Made by a program: the position numbers and the translations under genes. From NCBI GenBank assembly GCA_020697025.1, contig JAJFBO010000116.1, positions 1-5,323 on the forward strand: 5,323 nt of DNA. Reading direction: 5' to 3'. The notes under the pieces are model-generated. The model searched no databases. It saw only the letters and a list, made by a program, of their open reading frames with translations, and was not told where the DNA came from. Every line of letters starts with the position of its first letter. Position 1 is the stretch's first letter. Positions 1-5,323 of this stretch are shown piece by piece. Source of the DNA: Burkholderiales bacterium. GTDB lineage: Bacteria > Pseudomonadota > Gammaproteobacteria > Burkholderiales > UBA11063.

Positions 1-1
1 T

Positions 2-580
2 GTAGGAATACAATCATTATTAATTTGTATTAATGAAATCACTAAATTGCTAATACATCTTAAAAAATATGACGTTTGCTATTTTAAAATTGGCTTATCT
101 GCTACCATTGGTAAACAAAGCGGTGATGTTATTCTTAGTAATAATATTGTTAATAGCGATTTTAATAATATATTTTATTCTATACAATGCGGCGTTATAC
201 AGGAATATCCGACAATCTTGGAAGCTAAAACAGCTAAAGAATTACTTGCATATAGTTATACACAGGGTTTTACCAATATATCTATTGGAACTAATCTTAG
301 CGCTCATAATTTTGGTGATATGCAAACTATAATGAAAGATGCTCGTGTTTCTGGGGAGAAATTATTAAGTGAAAATAGTTTTTTAAATAATGCCTATAAT
401 ATTGGTGTTCGTAGTATTGATATGGAAAGCCTTTCCTTTGCCGGATTTTGTGCCTGGCTTGAAATTCCGGCCTGCGTAATAGATATTAGTATTGTAGATT
501 TTTTAATAAAGGCAGATGCTTCTGCAACAATGAATAGTCAACTAAAAATGCTGTCATGGTTATATTCAAAATTGCTCTAA
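2..580 (+). CDS. Divergent uridine phosphorylase-family paralogue, 5' end cut by window edge
   Basis: The frame is open from base 2 to the TAA at 578-580, giving 192 visible codons; the true start lies left of the window. The TTG at 47 falls inside conserved family sequence, so it is not the start. The visible part matches the C-terminal two thirds of animal-type uridine phosphorylase and aligns almost without gaps to the next gene from its residue 102. Numbering from the first visible codon, the landmarks are VGIQS near residue 1, FKIGLSATIG at 28-37, the Q108 region and DMES at 140-143. Several active-site positions are altered. The Arg of RLGTSGG is K29 and its Thr is L32. The uracil-binding Gln is kept (Q108) but the Arg two residues later is I110. 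The ribose-binding EMES is DMES. The NRLxGDQ loop is replaced by VDFLIKAD. There is no frameshift or internal stop, so it is probably expressed. Inference: a pseudoenzyme, a regulatory partner of the next gene, or an enzyme with a changed substrate. Family membership is fairly sure; activity is unknown. Confidence 0.8.
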   Translation, partial: VGIQSLLICINEITKLLIHLKKYDVCYFKIGLSATIGKQSGDVILSNNIVNSDFNNIFYSIQCGVIQEYPTILEAKTAKELLAYSYTQGFTNISIGTNLSAHNFGDMQTIMKDARVSGEKLLSENSFLNNAYNIGVRSIDMESLSFAGFCAWLEIPACVIDISIVDFLIKADASATMNSQLKMLSWLYSKLL

Positions 581-590
581 AAATATACTA

Positions 591-595
591 AAGGA
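591..595 (+). promoter_or_regulatory. Ribosome binding site deciding a GTG start
   Basis: AAGGA lies 4 nt before the GTG at 600-602. It sits in the 19-nt gap after the stop of the upstream paralogue and supports the GTG start. The next in-frame ATG, at 720, would remove 40 residues including the family's N-terminal LYxLxL segment. Confidence 0.6.
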
Positions 596-599
596 ACCA

Positions 600-1505
600 G
601 TGCCCCAAAATCTTATTAAAAAAAATGAGAGTAAAATTTATCAAAATCATTCAGGTAGTAATATAAAATATAGTTATTTATATAATTTAAACTTATCATT
701 AAATAGCAAAATAATCGATATGTTTAAAGGTATTAAATATGTATTTATGCAAGGAAGCAGTTTTAGGGCAAAAAGCTTAGCAAAAAAATTTGCTAAAGTA
801 AGTTTTGGAATAGAAGAAGAATATTTTATTCCACAAAATTTATTTCCCAATGCTTTTTTTGAAGGTTATCGTGTTGGTAATGCCTTGTCAGTATCACATG
901 GTATGGGTGCAATGTCAGTTATAAGTTTATTATATGATATTACCCGCCTCATGCAGGCATGCAACAATAAAGATTTGCAATATATCCGCTTAGGAACTTC
1001 CGGAGGAATAAATATTGATGCAGGAAGTGTTATTATTACCGATACTGCGTATCAATATGACTTAAGTCATGGCTACACAATGCTTATTTCAGATGAAGCG
1101 CACATTATACCAACACATATGAATAACGAACTAAATAACCAAATTATTAATGCACAGCCAGCAGATTTACCATTTAAACTCTTACTTGGTAATACAATTG
1201 CTACAGATGATTTTTATTTAGGACAGTGCCGTTTTGATGGTGCAATAAAACCAGTATATAATGAAAAGATGCGGCAAGAATATTTTAAACAAATCATGAA
1301 AAAAAATATTTACAATTTTGAAATGGAGTCAGTTGCCCTGGCCACTTTTTGCTCCCGGGCAAAAATTCCAGCAGCAATGATAGCCGTAACAATAATAAAT
1401 CGGCTAAATGGGGATCAGGTAACTGCCACAAGCGGCGAACTTATTGAATTTTCTGATAGAACGCATACTGTAGCAATCAATTATATATTAAGCCAAACAA
1501 AATAA
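600..1505 (+). CDS. Uridine phosphorylase, animal UPP1/UPP2-like
   Basis: The predicted reaction is reversible phosphorolysis of uridine (and possibly deoxyuridine) to uracil and (deoxy)ribose-1-phosphate, in cytoplasmic pyrimidine salvage. The 301-aa length is close to the roughly 310 aa of human UPP1. Visible landmarks are LYNLNL at 27-32, a phosphate-loop GSSFR with R56, LSVSHGMG at 96-103, RLGTSGG at 130-136, GNTIATDDFY at 197-206, the uracil-binding pair Q209 and R211 in GQCRFDGA, ribose-binding EMES at 241-244, and NRLNGDQ at 267-273. These match the eukaryotic-type subfamily better than the shorter hexameric E. coli Udp type. One oddity: by eye, the phosphate Arg donated by the partner subunit (R94 in human UPP1) aligns with F86, although R91 is close by. 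Residues 8-26 are low-complexity and Asn/Lys/Ser-rich. The gene follows its divergent paralogue by 19 nt, probably in one operon, and ends just before a strong terminator. Function is inferred from family motifs; substrate preference is untested. Confidence 0.9.
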   Translation: MPQNLIKKNESKIYQNHSGSNIKYSYLYNLNLSLNSKIIDMFKGIKYVFMQGSSFRAKSLAKKFAKVSFGIEEEYFIPQNLFPNAFFEGYRVGNALSVSHGMGAMSVISLLYDITRLMQACNNKDLQYIRLGTSGGINIDAGSVIITDTAYQYDLSHGYTMLISDEAHIIPTHMNNELNNQIINAQPADLPFKLLLGNTIATDDFYLGQCRFDGAIKPVYNEKMRQEYFKQIMKKNIYNFEMESVALATFCSRAKIPAAMIAVTIINRLNGDQVTATSGELIEFSDRTHTVAINYILSQTK

Positions 1506-1525
1506 ATATTTAGTATATGGATATT

Positions 1526-1557
1526 AAAAAAACAGTTAATTTTTTAACTGCTTTTTT
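1526..1557. terminator. Bidirectional intrinsic terminator between convergent genes
   Basis: A perfect 7-bp stem, CAGTTAA (1533-1539) with TTAACTG (1544-1550), has a 4-nt T loop. It is followed on the plus strand by CTTTTTT and preceded by A7 (1526-1532), which becomes a U7 tail on minus-strand transcripts. It can therefore end both the uridine phosphorylase transcript (stop 21 nt upstream) and the lipoprotein transcript arriving from the right. Confidence 0.75.
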
Positions 1558-1569
1558 AACCTAAATAGA

Positions 1570-1595
1570 TACCAGGTAAATAAACTTATCTGGTA
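1570..1595. other. Second hairpin in the convergent intergenic region
   Basis: TACCAGGTAA (1570-1579) pairs with TTATCTGGTA (1586-1595) around a 6-nt loop. The ten pairs include one G-U on the plus-strand RNA, which becomes an A-C mismatch on the minus strand. It begins 10 nt after the lipoprotein stop codon and has no T run on either side, so it is more likely a 3'-end stabilising stem or accessory hairpin than a terminator by itself. Confidence 0.45.
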
Positions 1596-1605
1596 CTATT
1601 GATAT

Positions 1606-3342
1606 CTACTTCATTTTTCCAATAGTTACAGTCATTGGATAAAGCGCTATGTCTAAATCATATAATGCACCATCTTTACCCAGGGAGTCCCCATAAGCGT
1701 AGTTATAGTAATTAAAATACTTGGCAGATTGCTGCATGTATTGATTTACTACCCGATCTGTATAAAGTGAATAATTTCCTAAACAAGAATACTGCGGTGT
1801 ATAAAATAATGAATCATAATTAACAAACGCCTCTTTACCATAGATAGTGTCTGGTTCATTACAAAATGGTAATAGACCAACAGATTGAGCTGAGACAATG
1901 TTTTGACCAATTACTGACCGATATGAGCGATTAGGTCCCCAAGTAGTATATTGGGCACCAGAAGCTCCTTCGATAAAATCACCAGCAGTAAACTTTGTAA
2001 AAGTTTCAGATTCAATATGTCCAGTTGCTAAATTCTCCGGGCAGTCTCCTTTATCTGTATTTAGCGGTACAAAATGTAATTTATCATCAGTACCTACTCT
2101 TCCTTTAACAGTACATGCTGCTCCTTGATGTCCCGGAACTCCTGCAGAAATTGCAGATGCATCTACATATAAATCATGAGTTCTATAAAAGTCCCATAAA
2201 TCATCTACATATTTAGTATAATCTTCTGTAGAAAAAAATCCTGGTTCATCCCAACGATTCACAGTTTGACTCGCTGCTAAAATTCGTATAATCTGGCCAG
2301 ATTCATTTCTATAAACTAATTTTCCCCAGGAGTTTGGATATTTAGTTTCTAAATCATTGGCTATATCAGATAGTACTTTAGTCATAGGGATTGACTGCAT
2401 ATCATAATTTGCTGTTGTTCTTGCTGCATAACCTGAAGTTTCTCCAGCTACCTCTCCAGATATTACCAAAGATAGCTCTACAGGTACTGAAACCTGATCG
2501 ACATTAGTAGCATTAATATTAGATAATGCTTTTGTTCCGGCGCTAAAAAATTCAACTGGCTGCCATAATGTATCTCTATTATTTTTATCAGAGCCGGTTA
2601 AAGATGGAGCCGGGCCGTCTGATAAAGTATTATCTAGTGAAATATAGATTCTACCACTGTCACCAGGTGGTAAATATAATACATTACTATCTGTTGGAGA
2701 TCCTGCGATTTCTATAGCATGCGTTTTATAAGATAATGGACCATCAACTGAATCTGTAGTAATAGTTCCGTAATGAGTATTATTATCAAATTGAACCATT
2801 TTACCGCTAAGTAATGCTGCAGCATAAACTTTTTGGTTTCCTCCACTTGGATAATTAATCCTAATTGCTAAATAACCTTCTGGAGCTGGAGCTATAGCCA
2901 CAACATTTTGTGTATGAGTGTATATTGGAGTGCCGTCAGTACCATTTAAAGCTATACTAATAATAGCATTAGTGCTTGGATTTGCTAAACTAAATGTTCC
3001 TGTAACAGTACAAGTACCACCTGCCGGGATTGAAGGGCAGTTAGTAGCTGCCTGGTTCCATATTGCCGGCTCAGACATTGTCACATTAAAGTTGCCAATT
3101 GTTATTGCCTGAGTGCTATTATTTTTAAGAATGAATTTAGGATTATATATCTTTCCGGCAAAAACTGTATCAGATACATCATAAATTACTAATTTAAAAT
3201 TATCATTTGTATCAACAAAGTTGGAGATAAGATTATTAGGAGTAGTCGAAGAACCACCGTTACTGCCACTCCCACCATTACAGGCAGATAAAGCAGCTAA
3301 AGAAATTAAAGAAAGGACTGATAACTTTATGTAGTTATGCAT
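1606..3342 (-). CDS. Lipoprotein with Ig-like segment and GH64/thaumatin-like beta-1,3-glucanase domain
   Basis: The 578-aa protein is predicted to be exported, lipidated and anchored, probably in the outer membrane, where its catalytic part would cut or bind beta-1,3-glucan (laminarin, curdlan, fungal or algal walls). The signal peptide has K6, a hydrophobic core at 7-18 and the lipobox LSAC ending in C21. Asn at +2 is not the classical Asp inner-membrane retention signal. Residues 22-36 are a Gly/Ser/Asn/Thr linker. Residues about 48-150 look like an Ig-like or Hydin/ASH-type beta-sandwich, with a typical CPSIPAGGTC stretch (C102, C111; possible disulfide). Residues about 155-575 fit the GH64/thaumatin-like superfamily: GRIYISL at 230-236, WQPVEFF at 260-266, NVDQVSVPVEL at 280-290, then a C-terminal segment with VNQY, AYGD (549-552) and YPMTVTIG. 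E264 and D282 lie where I would place the catalytic Glu/Asp pair, from memory of the family. The start is supported by GGAGA with good spacing. It is monocistronic and convergent to the uridine phosphorylase gene. A non-catalytic binding role cannot be excluded. Confidence 0.8.
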   Translation of the reverse strand: MHNYIKLSVLSLISLAALSACNGGSGSNGGSSTTPNNLISNFVDTNDNFKLVIYDVSDTVFAGKIYNPKFILKNNSTQAITIGNFNVTMSEPAIWNQAATNCPSIPAGGTCTVTGTFSLANPSTNAIISIALNGTDGTPIYTHTQNVVAIAPAPEGYLAIRINYPSGGNQKVYAAALLSGKMVQFDNNTHYGTITTDSVDGPLSYKTHAIEIAGSPTDSNVLYLPPGDSGRIYISLDNTLSDGPAPSLTGSDKNNRDTLWQPVEFFSAGTKALSNINATNVDQVSVPVELSLVISGEVAGETSGYAARTTANYDMQSIPMTKVLSDIANDLETKYPNSWGKLVYRNESGQIIRILAASQTVNRWDEPGFFSTEDYTKYVDDLWDFYRTHDLYVDASAISAGVPGHQGAACTVKGRVGTDDKLHFVPLNTDKGDCPENLATGHIESETFTKFTAGDFIEGASGAQYTTWGPNRSYRSVIGQNIVSAQSVGLLPFCNEPDTIYGKEAFVNYDSLFYTPQYSCLGNYSLYTDRVVNQYMQQSAKYFNYYNYAYGDSLGKDGALYDLDIALYPMTVTIGKMK

Positions 3343-3348
3343 AGGTAA

Positions 3349-3353
3349 TCTCC
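3349..3353 (-). promoter_or_regulatory. Ribosome binding site of the GH64 lipoprotein
   Basis: On the minus strand GGAGA precedes the ATG at 3342 with about 6 nt between. It fixes the start just before the signal peptide. Confidence 0.7.
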
Positions 3354-3434
3354 ATATTAGAAGTACGTTTAGGCTATAACTACTTAGATAAGTGTTGAAC
3401 TACTACTTGACTCATTTGCATTACTGCATTACAC

Positions 3435-3467
3435 GCAGTAGTAACTATATGTTTATAGTAACACTGC
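3435..3467. other. Inner hairpin of the leader region
   Basis: GCAGT (3435-3439) pairs with ACTGC (3463-3467), and after a one-base bulge GTAACTATA (3441-3449) pairs with TATAGTAAC (3454-3462) with one mismatch, around a TGTT loop. This makes 13 pairs in total. The alternative stem TACTGC/GCAGTA (3422-3427 with 3435-3440) uses the same left arm. Confidence 0.5.
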
Positions 3468-3482
3468 CAATAATACAATATT

Positions 3483-3488
3483 ATTATA
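3483..3488 (-). promoter_or_regulatory. Alternative -10 box for the GH64 lipoprotein
   Basis: A second TATAAT on the minus strand, with only a weak -35 (near TAGGTA, 17 nt upstream) and no TGN extension. A start here, near 3476, would leave the outer right arm untranscribed but keep the inner hairpins. In such AT-rich DNA chance matches are common. Confidence 0.25.
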
Positions 3489-3530
3489 ATCATAGATTGC
3501 ACATCTACCTAAGTAGTTACACAATCCTAT

Positions 3531-3539
3531 ATTATAACA
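3531..3539 (-). promoter_or_regulatory. Extended -10 promoter candidate for the GH64 lipoprotein
   Basis: On the minus strand TGTTATAAT is a perfect extended -10 (TGN-TATAAT). No good -35 is seen at normal spacing; the place is occupied by A/T runs, which an extended -10 can tolerate. Transcription would begin near 3524-3525, giving a leader of about 180 nt that contains the whole inverted-repeat structure. Confidence 0.5.
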
Positions 3540-3580
3540 TACGTAGAGTATTATTTTTTAAAAAACTAAAAAGTCTCAGT

Positions 3581-3595
3581 ATATTATCTTAATAT
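3581..3595 (-). terminator. Weak hairpin after the Rieske flavoprotein gene
   Basis: ATATTA and TAATAT form a 6-bp all-AT stem with a 3-nt loop, starting 11 nt after the TAA stop. On the minus strand, T-rich stretches (CTTTTTAGTTTTTT) follow some 8 nt later. It is not a canonical terminator; transcription may read on toward the lipoprotein gene. Confidence 0.2.
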
Positions 3596-3606
3596 TTCTT
3601 ATTAAA

Positions 3607-5139
3607 TTATTCATTAGATAAAAACGTCAGTGGTTTTGCAGATGGTCCATTAAGAATTTGCCCCTTGTGGTCAAATCTGGATCCATGACATGGACAGTCC
3701 CAACTTTTTTCCCCCTTATTCCATTGTACAATGCATCCTAAATGTGGGCATACAGCTGAACATTTATACACTTCACCTTTTTCATCTTTATATACTGCAA
3801 TTTTGGAAAACCCGCTTCGCAATACAGCACCTTCACCATTTTTTATTTGTTGTATATTATCTGCTTCGCCTGAGCTGACCCAGCCTTTGACCATGCAGCC
3901 TGCCATGTTTAAATTTTCTTTAGCAAACTCTACTCCTGAACTCAAAGGAATGCGAGATGGATCATATAGTTTCTCCCAGGGATTTGGCTTGCCACAAATT
4001 AGATCACTGATTAAAATGCCGGCAATAGTACCATGCGTCATTCCGTGTCCGGAATCACCTGTAGCAATGTAGACATTTTTTTCGCCTGGATTGCGCCCGA
4101 TAAATGCTAAATAATCAACAGGTTCCATTATCTGTCCAGACCATTGATATTTTATAGGGCCCAAAATAGAAAAATGTTGGACTGCCCATTGCTTAAGTTT
4201 TTCATAACATTCTTGTATATCCGTAGATTGCCCGGTTTTATGATCTTCACCACCTACTACTAATAAATCGAAGGCCTCAGCCCTTACTATTCTTACATAG
4301 TGGTAAGGGTCGTCTAAATCCCATAATAAAAAACCTGGATAAGAATTTTTTGGTATTTCAAAAGCTACTACGTAGCTGCGATATGCACCCTGCTTGGTAT
4401 GCATGCTATATCTGTCATTCACAGGGCTATTGGTAGTGACGACAATAGATTTAGCATCTACTGAAGTACCATGCTCGGTTTGTACGGATGGGTTATCACC
4501 ACCTTGTACTTCTGTTACCCTGTTTTTTGTAAAAATCTTGCCAACTATGTTTTGGAAAGACTTGGCCAAAGCTTCTATATATTTAGTAATATTAAAAGTA
4601 GCCTGCCTTGGAAATTGCATAGTTTCACCCATATTTATTGTTCCGGTAAGAGGTGTAACAGAATATTCTTTCATATCCGCAAAGCCTACTTCTTTAACTG
4701 CTTGTTTTTCTTTTTTAAAATCATCTAGCTGATCTTTTGAAAGAGCTACCAGGTAACCGTCAACACGTTCGAAGTCACAGTCAATGTTTTCTTGCTTAAC
4801 TATCTCTTCAATTTGATCAATAGCAGCACTATGGCTTTGTGCAGCTAATATTGCATTATCTTTACCAAACTTGGCTTCCAGATTAAAAAATCTATCATCT
4901 AAAACGGCTGTTATATGTGCTGTTGTTCGTGACGTCTCGCCAGAGGCTAAATCCCAGGCTTCAAGAACAGCAACAGATTTACCTTGCTTTTGTAACATAT
5001 ATGCCGTAGTAAGACCTGCTATGCCAGCCCCAATAATACATACATCAACCGAAATATTGGCATTTAATTTATTAAGTTCAGGCAAAGGTTTTGAATTACT
5101 CATCCAAAAGCTTTGTGTTTCATTACTGCTACGTTGCAC
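3607..5139 (-). CDS. FAD-dependent oxidoreductase fused to a C-terminal Rieske [2Fe-2S] domain (YhfW-like)
   Basis: A 510-aa redox protein, probably cytoplasmic as no signal peptide is seen. The N-terminal part (about 30-390) is a DAO/glycine-oxidase-like flavoprotein. Its FAD-binding motif GAGIAG is at 37-42, E60 at the end of the second strand (VLEA), then GETSRTTAHIT (67-77), and a late FAD-binding segment with ATGDSGHGMTHG around 359-370. The C-terminal part (about 410-510) is a Rieske domain with CPHLGC (464-469) and CPCHG (482-486). The cluster ligands would be C464, H466, C482 and H485, with C469 and C484 able to form the disulfide typical of bc1/b6f-type Rieske proteins. Order and length match Bacillus YhfW (about 500 aa), whose substrate I do not know to be established. 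The GTG at 5139 is chosen because AAGGAGAG lies just upstream and the -10 box would leave a farther upstream TTG (5211) untranscribed. It is the only gene in its visible transcription unit. The fold assignment is firm; the substrate and electron partner are unknown. Confidence 0.9.
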   Translation of the reverse strand: MQRSSNETQSFWMSNSKPLPELNKLNANISVDVCIIGAGIAGLTTAYMLQKQGKSVAVLEAWDLASGETSRTTAHITAVLDDRFFNLEAKFGKDNAILAAQSHSAAIDQIEEIVKQENIDCDFERVDGYLVALSKDQLDDFKKEKQAVKEVGFADMKEYSVTPLTGTINMGETMQFPRQATFNITKYIEALAKSFQNIVGKIFTKNRVTEVQGGDNPSVQTEHGTSVDAKSIVVTTNSPVNDRYSMHTKQGAYRSYVVAFEIPKNSYPGFLLWDLDDPYHYVRIVRAEAFDLLVVGGEDHKTGQSTDIQECYEKLKQWAVQHFSILGPIKYQWSGQIMEPVDYLAFIGRNPGEKNVYIATGDSGHGMTHGTIAGILISDLICGKPNPWEKLYDPSRIPLSSGVEFAKENLNMAGCMVKGWVSSGEADNIQQIKNGEGAVLRSGFSKIAVYKDEKGEVYKCSAVCPHLGCIVQWNKGEKSWDCPCHGSRFDHKGQILNGPSAKPLTFLSNE

Positions 5140-5145
5140 TTTTCT

Positions 5146-5150
5146 CTCCT
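5146..5150 (-). promoter_or_regulatory. Ribosome binding site deciding the GTG start of the Rieske flavoprotein
   Basis: AGGAG (within AAAAAAGGAGAG) on the minus strand lies 6 nt before the GTG at 5139-5137. Neither the in-frame TTG at 5211 nor the ATG at 5103 has a comparable site. Confidence 0.75.
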
Positions 5151-5213
5151 TTTTTAGTATAAACGTTTTAAAAAAGCCATATTTATAAATAATAAATTTT
5201 TGTTTATTCAAAT

Positions 5214-5219
5214 ATTATA
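5214..5219 (-). promoter_or_regulatory. -10 box candidate for the Rieske flavoprotein
   Basis: A perfect TATAAT on the minus strand. The -35 at normal spacing (ATAAAA or TAAAAA) is poor. The predicted transcript start near 5207 gives a leader of about 68 nt to the GTG. The rest of the region to 5323 shows no ORF or hairpin I would call; another TATAAT on the minus strand at 5298-5303 has its -35 outside the window. Confidence 0.4.
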
Positions 5220-5323
5220 CAATGTTATATTCCAGTTTTTATTAGTCAGACTGTATATACATCACATCTTTAAGCACAATTTTAGGCTCCCAGTGCTATT
5301 ATAAAGTAAATTTTTTTGAAGAA

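Larger units (their letters stand above)
3377..3519. repeat. Nested inverted repeats upstream of the GH64 lipoprotein: structured leader or MITE-like element
   Basis: The outer arms are 3377-3395 and 3501-3519. They match as an inverted repeat at 16 of 19 positions, including an unbroken 11-bp core TAACTACTTAG. Two of the three differences become G-U pairs on the minus-strand RNA, so that transcript could form a 15-bp closing stem. Inside lie two smaller hairpins, 3420-3442 and 3435-3467, which share the GCAGT at 3435-3439 and so cannot form together. No obvious target-site duplication flanks the arms and there is no ORF worth calling inside. The position between a -10 box and the lipoprotein start suggests a 5' untranslated leader, but a small non-autonomous mobile element fits the outline too. 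Confidence 0.5.

Noticed and set aside
69..332. Overlapping 87-codon plus-strand frame within the first gene
   Set aside because: A hydrophobic shadow frame of the uridine phosphorylase paralogue, whose own frame matches a known family over its whole length.
2..580. Calling the first uridine phosphorylase copy a pseudogene
   Set aside because: All 192 visible codons are open, the length to the C-terminus is normal and substitutions are spread as in a functional divergent protein; only the active site is degraded.
2..1505. Phosphorylase-fold proteins as an anti-phage effector system
   Set aside because: Nucleoside-phosphorylase-like domains occur as effectors in some defence systems, but there is no sensor, nuclease, cyclase or other defence gene in view, and the intact copy looks like an ordinary metabolic enzyme.
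3392..3592. 66-codon plus-strand open frame in the gap upstream of the lipoprotein
   Set aside because: It has no ribosome site, a Tyr/Ile/Leu-rich composition expected of AT-rich non-coding DNA, and it overlaps the inverted repeats and promoter of the opposite strand.
4747..4756. TACCAGGTAA, identical to the left arm of the hairpin at 1570-1579, inside the Rieske flavoprotein gene
   Set aside because: A single 10-bp match inside coding sequence with no inverted partner nearby; most likely chance.
5140..5211. 24-residue N-terminal extension of the Rieske flavoprotein from an in-frame TTG
   Set aside because: There is no ribosome site before the TTG, the probable -10 box would start transcription downstream of it, and the strong AGGAG sits before the GTG at 5139.

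Overview
The window comes from an AT-rich bacterial genome. It holds four protein genes: two on the plus strand, running off the left edge, and two on the minus strand. A classical lipobox lipoprotein, Shine-Dalgarno sites and TATAAT-type -10 boxes point to a Gram-negative bacterium. I would guess a low-GC proteobacterium, perhaps an aquatic or host-associated gammaproteobacterium, but nothing here fixes the genus.

Left part (2-1505, plus strand): two adjacent genes of the uridine phosphorylase (nucleoside phosphorylase) family, 19 nt apart and probably co-transcribed. The second is complete (301 aa). It resembles the animal UPP1/UPP2-type enzyme and keeps most phosphate-, ribose- and uracil-binding residues. 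The first is cut by the window edge (192 codons visible). It is clearly a paralogue but has lost several of those residues, so it looks like a divergent or catalytically dead partner.

Middle (1506-3342): a short convergent intergenic region with two hairpins, one a good bidirectional terminator. It is followed on the minus strand by a 578-aa lipoprotein with a Ser/Gly linker, an Ig-like beta-sandwich segment and a C-terminal GH64/thaumatin-like beta-1,3-glucanase domain. Upstream of this gene lies a 264-nt gap with an extended -10 promoter (TGTTATAAT) and a nested set of inverted repeats. These would form a structured 5' leader or could be a small MITE-like element.

Right part (3607-5139, minus strand): a YhfW-like fusion of an N-terminal FAD-dependent DAO-type oxidoreductase and a C-terminal Rieske [2Fe-2S] domain. 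The best start is a GTG at 5139 with a strong ribosome binding site, giving 510 aa. The remaining 184 nt to the right edge hold its probable promoter and no visible gene.

The sequence shows no shared pathway between the three transcription units. The uridine phosphorylase pair suggests pyrimidine nucleoside salvage, the lipoprotein suggests extracellular beta-glucan breakdown or binding, and the Rieske flavoprotein is a redox enzyme of unknown substrate.
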